Shown here: positions 1-8,345 of the stretch, piece by piece | Position numbering within the stretch: the first letter of the stretch is position 1 | How the letters are laid out: the number at the start of each line of letters is the position of its first letter | Notes under the pieces: generated by a model | Told to the model about the DNA's origin: nothing | What the model saw: only the letters and a program-made list of their open reading frames with translations | Database searches by the model: none | Assembly (NCBI RefSeq): GCF_900109045.1 | Contig: NZ_FNYL01000015.1 | Location: 62,001 to 126,000, forward strand | Length of the DNA stretch: 64,000 nucleotides | DNA from: Dyadobacter sp. SG02 | Lineage (GTDB): Bacteria; Bacteroidota; Bacteroidia; Cytophagales; Spirosomataceae | Reading direction: 5' to 3' | Program-made: the position numbers and the translations under genes

Positions 1-2760
1 TTCGAAGCCGCCGCCGGGAATGAAGCTATCGCCATCCTGGTACACGCCGTCGTAGATCCAGCCATAGAAACTACCAACCGGATAGCCTTCGCGCAATACC
101 TGGGTTTGACCCATCCCTACCATGTGCCCCGGTGCCGAGCCGTAAAGAATATCCGTGCCTGCGGGCAGTTTCAGGATTTTATTACGGTTTAAAGAGAAGT
201 TAATATCCGTACTCCATTTGAAAGCACCCACGAGGTTGCGGGTATTGAATGTAAACTCGATTCCTTTGTTTTCAACCTCGCCGATATTCTGTAACTGGTT
301 GGTATAACCCGAATACTGCGGCAACTGCACGCTAAAAAGCAAGTCTTTCGTGACGCGGCGGTAGTAATCGGCCACGAGGTTGATGCGGTTGTTGAACAAA
401 CTCACATCCGCACCGAAGTCCAACTGATGCGTTGTTTCCCAGGTAAGGTCGTCGTTGGCGACGGTGGTCGGGCGCACGGCGTTCGTTGGTGATCCGTTGA
501 TAACGGCATACACATTCGAGAAGCGGGCCATCGTTTGGTAAGGCTCTATCGCCTGGTTACCCGTCAGTCCGTAGCTCACGCGCCATTTCCACTGGCTGAT
601 CGCCGAAATGTTCTGCATAAAAGGCTCGCTCGACATTTTCCATGCAAATGCGCCGGAGGGGAACGTAGCCCATTTGTGGTTTTTACTAAAATTCGAAGAG
701 CCGTCCTGCCGGATATTGGCCGTAAACAAATACTTGTCAGCCAATGAATAAGTGAGACGTGCATAATAGGAAGCGAGTACCCATTCCGTAAGCCCCGAAT
801 TCGGGCTTTGCCACACCGACGAGCCGCCCAGGTTCCAGTAAGAAACCGCATCCGTAATGAACGACTGCCCCGAGCCGCCCCAGGTTTCACTGGACGATTT
901 CTGGTAGGAATAGCCCGCCATGACCGACAGGTCGTGCGCACTGCCGATTTTTTTGTTGTAGGTCAAATAGTTCTCATTCAACAGCAATGTACTTTTTGAA
1001 CCATTTACAGTCGCTGCACCTCCAACGTTCCGGCCGTCATTCAATGTAGTCGGCGTGAACGTGCCGGTACGGCCACTGTTGGTCGTGGCACCCAGCGTCA
1101 CCCTGAATTTCAGGTCTTTGAGAATATTGTATTCGGCGTAAAGGTTGCCCTGGATGCGATCGGCCAGCGACTCGTTTTCCAGCTGTGTGGCAATCGCATA
1201 GGGATTATCGATCGGATCGCTGAGGCGCCCTACCGTAAAACGACCATTAGCGTCGCGTATCGGCTGGTCGGGTTCGAATTTCAGTGCCGCCGACATTACT
1301 CCCGGCGTAAGTCCGCCCGAGCCCTCCTGTGTACGCGACTGCTGGCGCGACACGCGCTGCGCGAAGAGGTTCAAACCCAGTTTCAGCCTCTTGGTGGCAT
1401 TGATATCGATATTGCTCGTCACCGAATACCGCTTGTAACCCGAATTGAGGATAATACCTTTCTGATCGTAATAAGCGCCCGATACATAATATTTCACCGC
1501 CTCGCTGCCGCCTGCTACCGACAACTGGTGGTTCTGAATGCCGCCACGACGGAAGATTTCGTCCTGCCAGTCGGTATCGGCACCTTGCGAAACGATGGTC
1601 GGACGGGCCTCCTGCACATAGTCGAGAAATTGCTTCGCATTGAGCAAATCGAGGCGATTGATCTCCTTCTGGCTTGAAAACGAAGTATTGAAGTCGATAC
1701 GCGGCTTACCCGAAGTACCTTTTTTGGTCGTCACCATGATCACGCCGTTGGCGCCGCGCGATCCGTAAATGGCTGTGGCCGACGCATCTTTCAGGATTTC
1801 AATCGATTCGATATCCTCCGGCGGCGGCAATGTACCGCCAACAAAACCGTCGACCACGTAAATAGGATCGCTGCTTGCATTAATGGAAGTACCTCCGCGA
1901 ATACGCACCTTGAAATTCGAGCCCGGCTCACCGTTATTGGCCTGGATCTGCACGCCTGCGGCGCGGCCCTGCAAAGCCTGCACGGTTCCTAATGCCGGAT
2001 AAGCAGTCAGTTCCTGCGATTTCACGGATGCTACAGAGCCGGTAATGTCGCTTTTCTTAACCGTGCCATAACCTACCACGAGCACTTCTTCGAGCGATTT
2101 CTGGTCTGTTTTGAGACTAATATTGATCTCTGTCCGGCTCCCTACCTGCACTTCCTGCGGCTCGTAGCCTACGAAGCTGTAAATGAGCACAGTATTAGCA
2201 TTTTCGACCCCCAAAGTATAGTTCCCATTAGCGTCCGTGGACGTGCCCGTTTGTGTACCCTTCACAAGGATATTTACGCCAGGCAAGGGCTCGTTTTTCT
2301 CCGCATCGGTTACGCGACCTTTGATCGTCACTTCGGTACCGGCCTGCCAACCGCCTTTAACCGAAGCCTCAGGCTCCCCGGAGTTCCATTTCGGCGTTTC
2401 CGAGGGCCGTATCACGATATTTTTACCCGAAACTTCATAGGTAAGCCCCAGCGGCACCAGAAAATCCTCCAATACCTTCGAAAGCTCCTGGTTCGATTGC
2501 TGGATCGTCACTTTCCGGCCCGACTGGATCATTTTGGAGCTGAAAATAAACCGGACGCCGGCCTGCTTCTCGATCTGGTGCAGGACTTTCTTCACTTCCA
2601 GGTCCTGGGCTTGCAGGCTGATGCGCTTGTTGAGCAGTTCCTGTGCGCGCACGTCCGCCGCGAACGCATTCCCGACCAGCCAAACCGACATTATCAATTG
2701 TGCGACGCTTATCCGCATAAGAACTAACCATTTACGATGGAACTGTACCGGTATTTTCAT
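1..2760 (-). CDS. SusC/RagA-type TonB-dependent receptor with N-terminal STN domain (3' end cut by window edge)
   Basis: Outer-membrane active transporter for a large ligand, probably an oligosaccharide. The frame is open from the left edge to an ATG at 2758-2760, giving at least 920 residues; the end of the beta-barrel is missing. Visible in order: a hydrophobic signal segment (about 15-35), an STN domain (about 45-118, the part that contacts a FecR anti-sigma factor), a carboxypeptidase-regulatory-like beta-sandwich (145-217, with PLPGVNILVKGT), a TonB-box-like SLEEVLVVGYG (222-232) and a plug with the usual SusC motifs YVVDGF, IEILKDASATAIYGSRGANGV. It lies downstream of a sigma factor and a FecR gene on the same strand, so its expression is probably controlled by ligand-driven trans-envelope signalling. 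Its SusD partner, if present, lies outside the window. Confidence 0.95.
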   Translation of the reverse strand, partial: MKIPVQFHRKWLVLMRISVAQLIMSVWLVGNAFAADVRAQELLNKRISLQAQDLEVKKVLHQIEKQAGVRFIFSSKMIQSGRKVTIQQSNQELSKVLEDFLVPLGLTYEVSGKNIVIRPSETPKWNSGEPEASVKGGWQAGTEVTIKGRVTDAEKNEPLPGVNILVKGTQTGTSTDANGNYTLGVENANTVLIYSFVGYEPQEVQVGSRTEINISLKTDQKSLEEVLVVGYGTVKKSDITGSVASVKSQELTAYPALGTVQALQGRAAGVQIQANNGEPGSNFKVRIRGGTSINASSDPIYVVDGFVGGTLPPPEDIESIEILKDASATAIYGSRGANGVIMVTTKKGTSGKPRIDFNTSFSSQKEINRLDLLNAKQFLDYVQEARPTIVSQGADTDWQDEIFRRGGIQNHQLSVAGGSEAVKYYVSGAYYDQKGIILNSGYKRYSVTSNIDINATKRLKLGLNLFAQRVSRQQSRTQEGSGGLTPGVMSAALKFEPDQPIRDANGRFTVGRLSDPIDNPYAIATQLENESLADRIQGNLYAEYNILKDLKFRVTLGATTNSGRTGTFTPTTLNDGRNVGGAATVNGSKSTLLLNENYLTYNKKIGSAHDLSVMAGYSYQKSSSETWGGSGQSFITDAVSYWNLGGSSVWQSPNSGLTEWVLASYYARLTYSLADKYLFTANIRQDGSSNFSKNHKWATFPSGAFAWKMSSEPFMQNISAISQWKWRVSYGLTGNQAIEPYQTMARFSNVYAVINGSPTNAVRPTTVANDDLTWETTHQLDFGADVSLFNNRINLVADYYRRVTKDLLFSVQLPQYSGYTNQLQNIGEVENKGIEFTFNTRNLVGAFKWSTDINFSLNRNKILKLPAGTDILYGSAPGHMVGMGQTQVLREGYPVGSFYGWIYDGVYQDGDSFIPGGGFE

Positions 2761-2857
2761 AAATTTGAACGGTTTTGTTAATTGAAACTTGGCAAAATCT
2801 TCCTCCTCATCCCATTTGCGTGAGATGTGACGGTCTGCTAACCACTGAGGATATCCG

Positions 2858-2886
2858 AGCCGGCCATGTTGTCGCATGAGCCGGCT
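2858..2886 (+). terminator. GC-rich hairpin followed by a T run
   Basis: AGCCGGC-CATG, loop TTGTCG, then CATG-(A)-GCCGGCT followed by TTTTATTT. The stem is 11 bp with one bulged base. The T run follows the hairpin on the plus strand, although both flanking genes (FecR gene and receptor) are on the minus strand. It therefore either stops antisense transcription or acts as an attenuating stem between the anti-sigma and receptor genes. Confidence 0.45.
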
Positions 2887-2892
2887 TTTTAT

Positions 2893-4005
2893 TTAGTTAT
2901 TTCTGCAACCTTTTCCCTCCACCACGATCCGCCCGTCAATGCTCTTGTAGCTGGCGCCCACAGCCTTGCAAATCAGGTCCAGCTTCTCGTAAAGCGACAT
3001 TTCGGTAAGCGTAGCGGTAATCGGGCACTCGTCCATGACGTTCCTGTCATAAATGATATCGATGCCGTAAGCGTTCTGCAACGCGCTGAAAACAGCCGAT
3101 ACAGGCGCTTCGTCGAATTCAAAATGCGGGGCGGCACCAGCCTCCGCGACCACTTCCGGTTCGGGAACCAGGCTTTTGGTGATTTTGACGGATTTACGGA
3201 CAAAAACGACCTGCTGGTTCGGTTCGATCACCACACCGGTCAGTTCCCGCGAACTTTGTTTCTCGGTCGCGTCCGTATCTTCCCTTGAAAAGACCGCCAC
3301 CTTACCGGTTTTTACAGCGACCGAGACCTCCTGCTCATTGGCAAAGGAGCGGACCGTGAAACTGGTACCCAAAACTTTGGTTACCAACTCATTGGCATAT
3401 ACAAAAAAGGGCCTGGATGGATCTTTGGCAATGTCGAAAAATGCTTTTCCGGAAAGAAACACTTCACGGCGGACACCGTTAAAATGGGGCGGGTAACTCA
3501 TTTTACTGCCTGGGTCGAGCGTAACGTGACTTCCGTCTTCGAGGCTGATCGTCAGCGGTTGCGCGGTGGTATTCGTTGTTTCGCGCATTTCCCCATTTGC
3601 GGCGGCCACCAGCTGGTCGTAACCAATAATCTCAGGCTGTTCGTGACGCAGCCAGAATATCCAGCTAAACCCTGCCAGTAGCACGACCATAGCCGCAATA
3701 CGCACCATACTACCGGCGTACCAGGGCGCATGCGTGTCTTCGGCGCGGTCCAGGTTTCTCGCTTCCAGCCTTTCAACGATCCGCTCCACCGCTTTCCGTT
3801 TTTCGGGGTTGCCGAGCGATGCATTATTCGGCCGGATGGACAGTACCAGTTGGCGCGCACGGTCCACCATTTCGCTTTTGTCTGGATTGGCGGCGAGCCA
3901 GTTCTGCCAGGTTTCGTCGTCCTCGCGCGTCGGGTTAAGCACCCAGTTGCGGAACGATTTATCCCAGACAAACTCCCCCAAACTGAAATCCCGGTAACGG
4001 TCCAT
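2893..4005 (-). CDS. FecR-family anti-sigma factor (FecR + DUF4974)
   Basis: Inner-membrane anti-sigma factor that holds the adjacent ECF sigma factor until the partner receptor signals. About 370 residues: a cytoplasmic N-terminal segment with several Trp residues, one transmembrane helix near residues 104-124 (MVRIAAMVVLLAGF...), a FecR domain in the periplasm (about 140-245, with TLDPGSKMSYP and GKAFFDIAKD), and a C-terminal DUF4974-type domain (about 285-365) that resembles an STN fold. I chose the ATG at 4003-4005 over a TTG two codons upstream. Gene order sigma, FecR, STN receptor on one strand is the standard arrangement in this phylum. Confidence 0.93.
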   Translation of the reverse strand: MDRYRDFSLGEFVWDKSFRNWVLNPTREDDETWQNWLAANPDKSEMVDRARQLVLSIRPNNASLGNPEKRKAVERIVERLEARNLDRAEDTHAPWYAGSMVRIAAMVVLLAGFSWIFWLRHEQPEIIGYDQLVAAANGEMRETTNTTAQPLTISLEDGSHVTLDPGSKMSYPPHFNGVRREVFLSGKAFFDIAKDPSRPFFVYANELVTKVLGTSFTVRSFANEQEVSVAVKTGKVAVFSREDTDATEKQSSRELTGVVIEPNQQVVFVRKSVKITKSLVPEPEVVAEAGAAPHFEFDEAPVSAVFSALQNAYGIDIIYDRNVMDECPITATLTEMSLYEKLDLICKAVGASYKSIDGRIVVEGKGCRNN

Positions 4006-4105
4006 GTGCAAAATTTAGCTTTTCAAACACCATTAGACCGTCCCGCTAGCGGGATACTGTATTTTTTTGGATTTTTTTTGAAATTTTAAATGAGGTATTC
4101 CAAAA

Positions 4106-4723
4106 TCAAAACGGCAGAGCCAGAAACAATGAAACAATGGCTTTCCAATGCGATTTGATAAACTTGAATGCTTCTTGCAGCAGATTGGAAACGGACTGCG
4201 GTTGAATGTCCATCACGAGCGCGATTTCTTCACGCTCCATATCATTATAAAAACGAAGAAAAACGGCTTCCTTCTGCCGTTTGGGAAGTTCGTTGAGCAT
4301 TTCCGTCATCCGGGAGGCCAGCAGGCGGTCGTTCTCGGACTCGATCAACTCGTATTCCACACCAAATTCGAGATCGAAAACAATGTCCGATTCATTATAG
4401 TAATCCATGCAATCCATGCGCAGACGGGAAGCGAGGCGATGCAACCGGCGGCGTAGCGAAGCGAGCAGGTACGGCTTCGGCGGGATGTCGGGATTCAATG
4501 CATCCCGCTTTTCCCAAATACCGAGAAAAACGTCCTGAATGCAGTCCTTGATTAGCTCGCGGTCGCTGTTAAACTTCGTTCCGTAGTGAAAAAGCAGGTC
4601 GTAAGTACGGTTAATGAGGTGTTCATATGCGGTGACATCCCCCGCAAGCATTTCCCGCCACAGTTTCTGCTCTTCTTCCAAATAATGGGCCAGACGGAGT
4701 TCCGGACGGGTAAAAGCCTTCAT
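4106..4723 (-). CDS. ECF RNA polymerase sigma factor (sigma-70 family)
   Basis: Directs RNA polymerase to the receptor locus when released by the FecR protein next to it. 205 residues. Region 2 is seen around residues 45-75 (LFHYGTKFNSD, IKDCIQDVFLGIWEKR) and region 4 around 145-195, with a helix-turn-helix that reads REEIALVMDIQPQSVSNLL. It has the length and domain make-up of Bacteroidota ECF factors. The FecR gene begins about 100 bp downstream, an AT-rich gap without a convincing hairpin. Confidence 0.93.
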   Translation of the reverse strand: MKAFTRPELRLAHYLEEEQKLWREMLAGDVTAYEHLINRTYDLLFHYGTKFNSDRELIKDCIQDVFLGIWEKRDALNPDIPPKPYLLASLRRRLHRLASRLRMDCMDYYNESDIVFDLEFGVEYELIESENDRLLASRMTEMLNELPKRQKEAVFLRFYNDMEREEIALVMDIQPQSVSNLLQEAFKFIKSHWKAIVSLFLALPF

Positions 4724-4858
4724 GAAAACGGGTGAATTTTAGCCAGGTCTTGAAACGAAAAGCAGTCTTCATAGCTTTCTTACTATCATTCATCTTATTT
4801 AATCATCAAACAATTATAACCACACAACTAACGCATACCTTATACGCAGCTCCTGTAA

Positions 4859-5389
4859 TTACGATTTGAACATCGGCAGCGGATTCAACGGATGCCGCAA
4901 AAAATTAGCACCGATTTTCCGTATCAAAAACATATGGAAACCTGCATTAGGGTACCGCCTCCGCAGCCGGCGGAGCATTGGACGGCTGGCGCCGAAGGTG
5001 AGCAAGCCGAGCGAAACGTCGATCCAGTCCGCTTTCCGGAAAGTTTCGACAGTTACAGAAAACGCTCCATGGTAATGCCCGATCTTGTGATGCCAGTAGA
5101 TCATGGCTGTGATCTCGGAAACCCCGGCGCCGCCTTGCGTGGTATTCAGGTAATGTTCCGCTTGCACGATGGAGGGCGGGAGGTAGTCGATCGTGTGGGC
5201 CGTCCAGATGCCGATATCATGAAATACGGCTGCAATGGCATATTTATGCCGATTAGCAGGGTTGCTATCGCGCATCACGCAAGTCTCGAAGACCCGGTGA
5301 ACATGATTGGAATACTTTTCAAGGTCCGCACCGATCTCCTGTCGGAAGCGCCCCAGGAGCTCGTCGATAAGCGGTTCATGATCTCGCAT
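4859..5389 (-). CDS. HD-domain phosphohydrolase
   Basis: Metal-dependent phosphohydrolase of the HD superfamily; substrate unknown. About 176 residues from the ATG at 5387-5389. An upstream TTG in the same frame would add 33 residues without domain character, so I prefer the ATG. Metal-ligand motifs visible: NHVHRVFETC (first His), VFHDIG (the HD pair) and WHHKIG (later His residues), in the expected order. No membrane segment. It sits alone between the sigma factor and the GH43-like gene, on the same strand as both; nothing in the context suggests a pathway. Confidence 0.85.
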   Translation of the reverse strand: MRDHEPLIDELLGRFRQEIGADLEKYSNHVHRVFETCVMRDSNPANRHKYAIAAVFHDIGIWTAHTIDYLPPSIVQAEHYLNTTQGGAGVSEITAMIYWHHKIGHYHGAFSVTVETFRKADWIDVSLGLLTFGASRPMLRRLRRRYPNAGFHMFLIRKIGANFLRHPLNPLPMFKS

Positions 5390-5493
5390 CGCACAAAGTT
5401 TGAGTGAATGCGATAATTTACAGATAATCAGGACAACGACATCAATTCCCCTGTAATCCGACAATTTATTCCTGCTTCTGGCCTGCAATTACA

Positions 5494-6441
5494 TCATTTG
5501 GGCATACCCGGCGCCTGCTGCCTGAGCTTTTTCAGCATTCCGGCACTGACCCGAATGATCGTTCCGTGTTTGTGGCCTTCGGGCACTGTGATCTCCCTTG
5601 AGATATTGGTAAAACTTTTGAAATCCTTCGTCCTGACTGCGCCATAGGTCTTGTCGCGGTACTGGTCGAAGTAGATCAGCCAGTCCTCTCCGACGTGCGC
5701 CGCAGTCGGCCCTTCGGTCAGAAAGCCCGTGAACGGCTCCGAAACATCATGGTAAGGCCCCAAAACATCTTTCGCAAACGCTACCTTAATGTTCCGCTGC
5801 GGGCGGGTATTATCTTTTAAAACCAGTACGTAGTCGTCCTTTTTACGCTTCGCAATCACGCAGTCGATCACGCTGAAACCCGGATCGAGGAACAATGCGG
5901 CTTTGGAAAACGTCTGAAAATCCTTCGTAGTCACATAATACATCCGGTGATTGTTCCGCTCGTCCTCCTCTCCTTTCGGGAATTTGAAAGGGATGGTCGA
6001 TGCCCAGATAATCACGAAACGATCGTTTTCCTCATCATAAAACAACTCCGGCGCCCACACATTTACCACGTCGGGCTCATGCTCCATCACGGGAAGGAAC
6101 CGCTGCGGGGACCAATGCACCATGTCCTTCGAACTTGCATAACCAAAACCCTTGTCGCCCTTCCAGTTAGTCGTCCACACGAGATGAAACGTCCCATCCT
6201 TCCCGCGCGCGATCGACGGATCGCGCATGAGCTTCCCGCCTACCTCCGGTTTGAGGTAACCACCGCCCAGATCGTTCCAATGGTAGCCGTCGTGGCTGTA
6301 AGCGAGATGCAGGCCGTCGGTAGCGGGTTCACGGAAGGAGGTGAAGAGGTAGGATTGTTTTTGGCAGGAGAATATGGCTATTGCGAACAGTGCTATCAGC
6401 AGATCGGTAACTTTCATCAGAATAGTGTAACGGTTGATCAT
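5494..6441 (-). CDS. GH43-like glycoside hydrolase, predicted lipoprotein
   Basis: Five-bladed beta-propeller enzyme of the GH43/GH62 type, a group acting on arabinose- and xylose-containing glycans. 315 residues. The N-terminus has a hydrophobic stretch ending in IAIFSC, a lipobox, so the protein should be lipid-anchored. Motifs: LMRDPSIARG (catalytic-base Asp region of blade 1), VVNVWAPELFYDEENDRF (typical WAPE motif) and EGPTAAHVGEDWLIYFDQY (proposed acid Glu in EGP). A second ATG at 6417 would give a shorter, equally good lipoprotein signal. It has no operon partner besides the HD gene about 100 bp downstream. A side-chain arabinofuranosidase role fits the surrounding pectin genes but is inference. 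Confidence 0.85.
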   Translation of the reverse strand: MINRYTILMKVTDLLIALFAIAIFSCQKQSYLFTSFREPATDGLHLAYSHDGYHWNDLGGGYLKPEVGGKLMRDPSIARGKDGTFHLVWTTNWKGDKGFGYASSKDMVHWSPQRFLPVMEHEPDVVNVWAPELFYDEENDRFVIIWASTIPFKFPKGEEDERNNHRMYYVTTKDFQTFSKAALFLDPGFSVIDCVIAKRKKDDYVLVLKDNTRPQRNIKVAFAKDVLGPYHDVSEPFTGFLTEGPTAAHVGEDWLIYFDQYRDKTYGAVRTKDFKSFTNISREITVPEGHKHGTIIRVSAGMLKKLRQQAPGMPK

Positions 6442-6522
6442 TGGAATTGGTTATTGGGACATCGACAAGTGCATCCTACTCATTCCCATTAATATCGTAG
6501 CAACAATTAGCCTGATATAAAG

Positions 6523-6530
6523 TAATTTTG
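6523..6530 (+). promoter_or_regulatory. Bacteroidota-type -7 promoter element TAATTTTG
   Basis: TAATTTTG matches the TAnnTTTG -7 consensus exactly. No clear TTTG at -33 is visible, only weak candidates. Transcription would start near 6537, which supports translation from the ATG at 6559 (preceded by AAGGAT) rather than the ATG at 6535. Confidence 0.45.
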
Positions 6531-6558
6531 AGAAATGCTTTTCAAAAATCTTAAGGAT

Positions 6559-6738
6559 ATGAAGTACACAGGGAACACAGTTTCAAAGCCGGTAACAGGA
6601 AAGTCAGCGGAACGGCTTGCGACAGCTGTTAAGTCTGGCTCCTATGTCTCCAATGCTGCTGCCCGGGAAACCATTCAGCAAATTCTTGAAAGTAAAAAAC
6701 AGCAAACAAAACGAGATGCCCCCGAAAGCCAGGTTTGA
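6559..6738 (+). CDS. Small putative antitoxin-like protein
   Basis: 59 residues from the ATG at 6559, which has AAGGAT just upstream; an in-frame ATG at 6535 would add 8 residues but lies at the predicted transcription start. I do not firmly recognise the family. The central segment AVKSGSYVSNAAARETIQQIL resembles the SGxYxSxxxxxREA stretch of ParD-type ribbon-helix-helix antitoxins, and the C-terminus is highly charged. The stop at 6736-6738 overlaps the ATG at 6716 of the following GNAT frame, which is antitoxin-toxin geometry. I infer the antitoxin half of a GNAT-type toxin-antitoxin pair; the toxin half is frameshifted. Confidence 0.55.
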   Translation: MKYTGNTVSKPVTGKSAERLATAVKSGSYVSNAAARETIQQILESKKQQTKRDAPESQV

Positions 6739-7296
6739 AGGTGTAAGCTTCAATGATATTCCGGTTGTTGAGATGAACCCGATATAGGAGACCTGTGTCG
6801 GGGTTTCAAATGCAAAAGACCAGAGTTCCAAAGTTATATCGGAGGGAACCTTATTAAAACAGAGTCTGACAGCATACTAAGCAAGTGTTTTATAGTTCAT
6901 CATGGAGGCCATTTGGCAGGCTATGTGACTTTGCTTGCAGACAAATTGGTTGTCAAAGAGCCAATTCTATTAAATGAGGGCGTAGCTCGTTCTACATTTC
7001 CCGCTATCAAAATAGGCTGGTTAGCGGGAGACAGACGTGTTAAAGGAATGGGTCAAAAATTGATCAAATGGGCGATGGAATACGTTGCAATGAATGTTTC
7101 CGATAAAATCGGCGCCCGATTCCTGACGGTCGATGCCCTCTATGATGCTGATGTCGAGCCCCACTACGACATGTCTCTATACTATTCCCGATACGGATTC
7201 GAGTATGCCAACGAAGAAGAACACATACCGCAGGATGGCTTTCGCTCAATGTACTTCGACCTCATGCCATTAATCATTGGATTGCGAAACACCTGA
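6716..7296 (+). pseudogene. GNAT-family acetyltransferase, broken by one frameshift
   Basis: Acetyltransferase of about 193 residues if reassembled. Frame 1 begins at ATG 6716 (MPPKARFEGVSFNDIPVV) and stops at TAG 6785-6787. The rest continues in another frame that is open after the TGA at 6769-6771 (DIGDLCRGFKCKRPEF, then IVHHGGHLAGYVTLLADKL and on to the stop at 7294-7296). A missing single base between 6772 and 6784 would explain it. The acetyl-CoA motif A is intact (GDRRVKGMGQKLIKWAM), as is the C-terminal SLYYSRYGFEYA typical of small GNAT toxins. The upstream small ORF overlaps its start. Without the frameshift I would call it a TacT-like toxin or a plain N-acetyltransferase. A sequencing error is possible; the remaining downstream frame could only start at a TTG (6913). 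Confidence 0.7.
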
Positions 7297-7299
7297 TTT

Positions 7300-8328
7300 C
7301 TACTCCCCCTTCCCATTCGACTTATCAATAATCACCGCCAGCAAAATCACCAGCCCTTTCACCACCTGCTGCCAGAACGGTGATACGTTCAATAGTACCA
7401 ACCCGTTATTCAAAACCCCGATGATCAGCGCCCCGAGGACGGTGCCCAGGATGCTTCCGCGGCCGCCGGAGAGGGAGGTGCCGCCGATCACGACGGCCGC
7501 GATGGAATCCAGCTCGTAGCTGATACCCGCGTTGGGTTGGGCGGAATCAAGGCGCGAAGTGACCATGATCCCGCCCACCGCAGCGAGCGCTCCGGCTAGC
7601 GTATACACAATGATTTTAACCTTGCTAACATTGATCCCAGACAAACGCGAAGCACTTTCGTTGCCCCCGATCGCGTAAATGTAGCGCCCGATGCGCGTCT
7701 TGTCGGTCAGGAAAACGGCGAGCGCCACGACGACAATCGAAATCCATACCGGCACCGGAATGCCCAGAAACCAACCGGTACCGATGAAAAGGAACGTATC
7801 TCCCAGCCCGCTGATCGGGAAACCGCCCGTCCAGAGCATAGTAAGTCCCCTCGCGACGGTAAGCATAGCCAGCGTAGCCACAAATGGCGGCACACTGAAC
7901 CGCGTAATCGCCCAGCCGTTGAATGCGCCCAATGCCGAGCCCGTCAACCCGCCCGCGAGGATCGCGCCGAGCACGGTGAAACCGATGTAGAGATTTTGAG
8001 AAGGTATTTCAATGCCGTTTTTAAGCAAACCGGCTGTAATTGCGCCGCATAATGCCAGCACCGAGCCGACAGATAAGTCAATCCCAGCCGTCAGCACAAT
8101 CAAAGTCATCCCCACGGAGATACAGATATTGACCGAAATCTGCCGCATGACATTCCATAGGTTCGAAAACGTCAGGAATTTATCCGACATAATACTTAAA
8201 GCAAGGCAAAGCAAAAAGAGCGCGATCAGAGACTGAAAGCGCGCAATCGGAAACCGGCCCTGCAATGCGGGCAACCGGCCCTCTGTGGTCTGTTTTTCTC
8301 CTGCTATGGGTTGAATGTCTTGTGGCAT
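7300..8328 (-). CDS. Sugar ABC transporter permease, RbsC type
   Basis: Inner-membrane channel of a CUT2-class monosaccharide importer. 342 residues, about nine to ten hydrophobic segments, with the family signature VGMTLIVLTAGIDLSVGSVLAL near residues 73-93 and GGTSLSGGRGSILGTVLGAL near the C-terminus. The gene follows the ATPase after 17 bp and ends the operon. Family knowledge: these importers carry ribose, xylose, allose, apiose and related sugars. Such importers are unusual in Bacteroidota, which mostly use major-facilitator or Na+ symporters for monosaccharides. Confidence 0.92.
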   Translation of the reverse strand: MPQDIQPIAGEKQTTEGRLPALQGRFPIARFQSLIALFLLCLALSIMSDKFLTFSNLWNVMRQISVNICISVGMTLIVLTAGIDLSVGSVLALCGAITAGLLKNGIEIPSQNLYIGFTVLGAILAGGLTGSALGAFNGWAITRFSVPPFVATLAMLTVARGLTMLWTGGFPISGLGDTFLFIGTGWFLGIPVPVWISIVVVALAVFLTDKTRIGRYIYAIGGNESASRLSGINVSKVKIIVYTLAGALAAVGGIMVTSRLDSAQPNAGISYELDSIAAVVIGGTSLSGGRGSILGTVLGALIIGVLNNGLVLLNVSPFWQQVVKGLVILLAVIIDKSNGKGE

Positions 8329-8345
8329 ATGCGTTTGTTCGTTTT

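Noticed and set aside
6764..6787. Programmed ribosomal frameshift in the GNAT gene
   Set aside because: No slippery heptamer or following stem-loop is visible; a simple indel or sequencing error is more likely.
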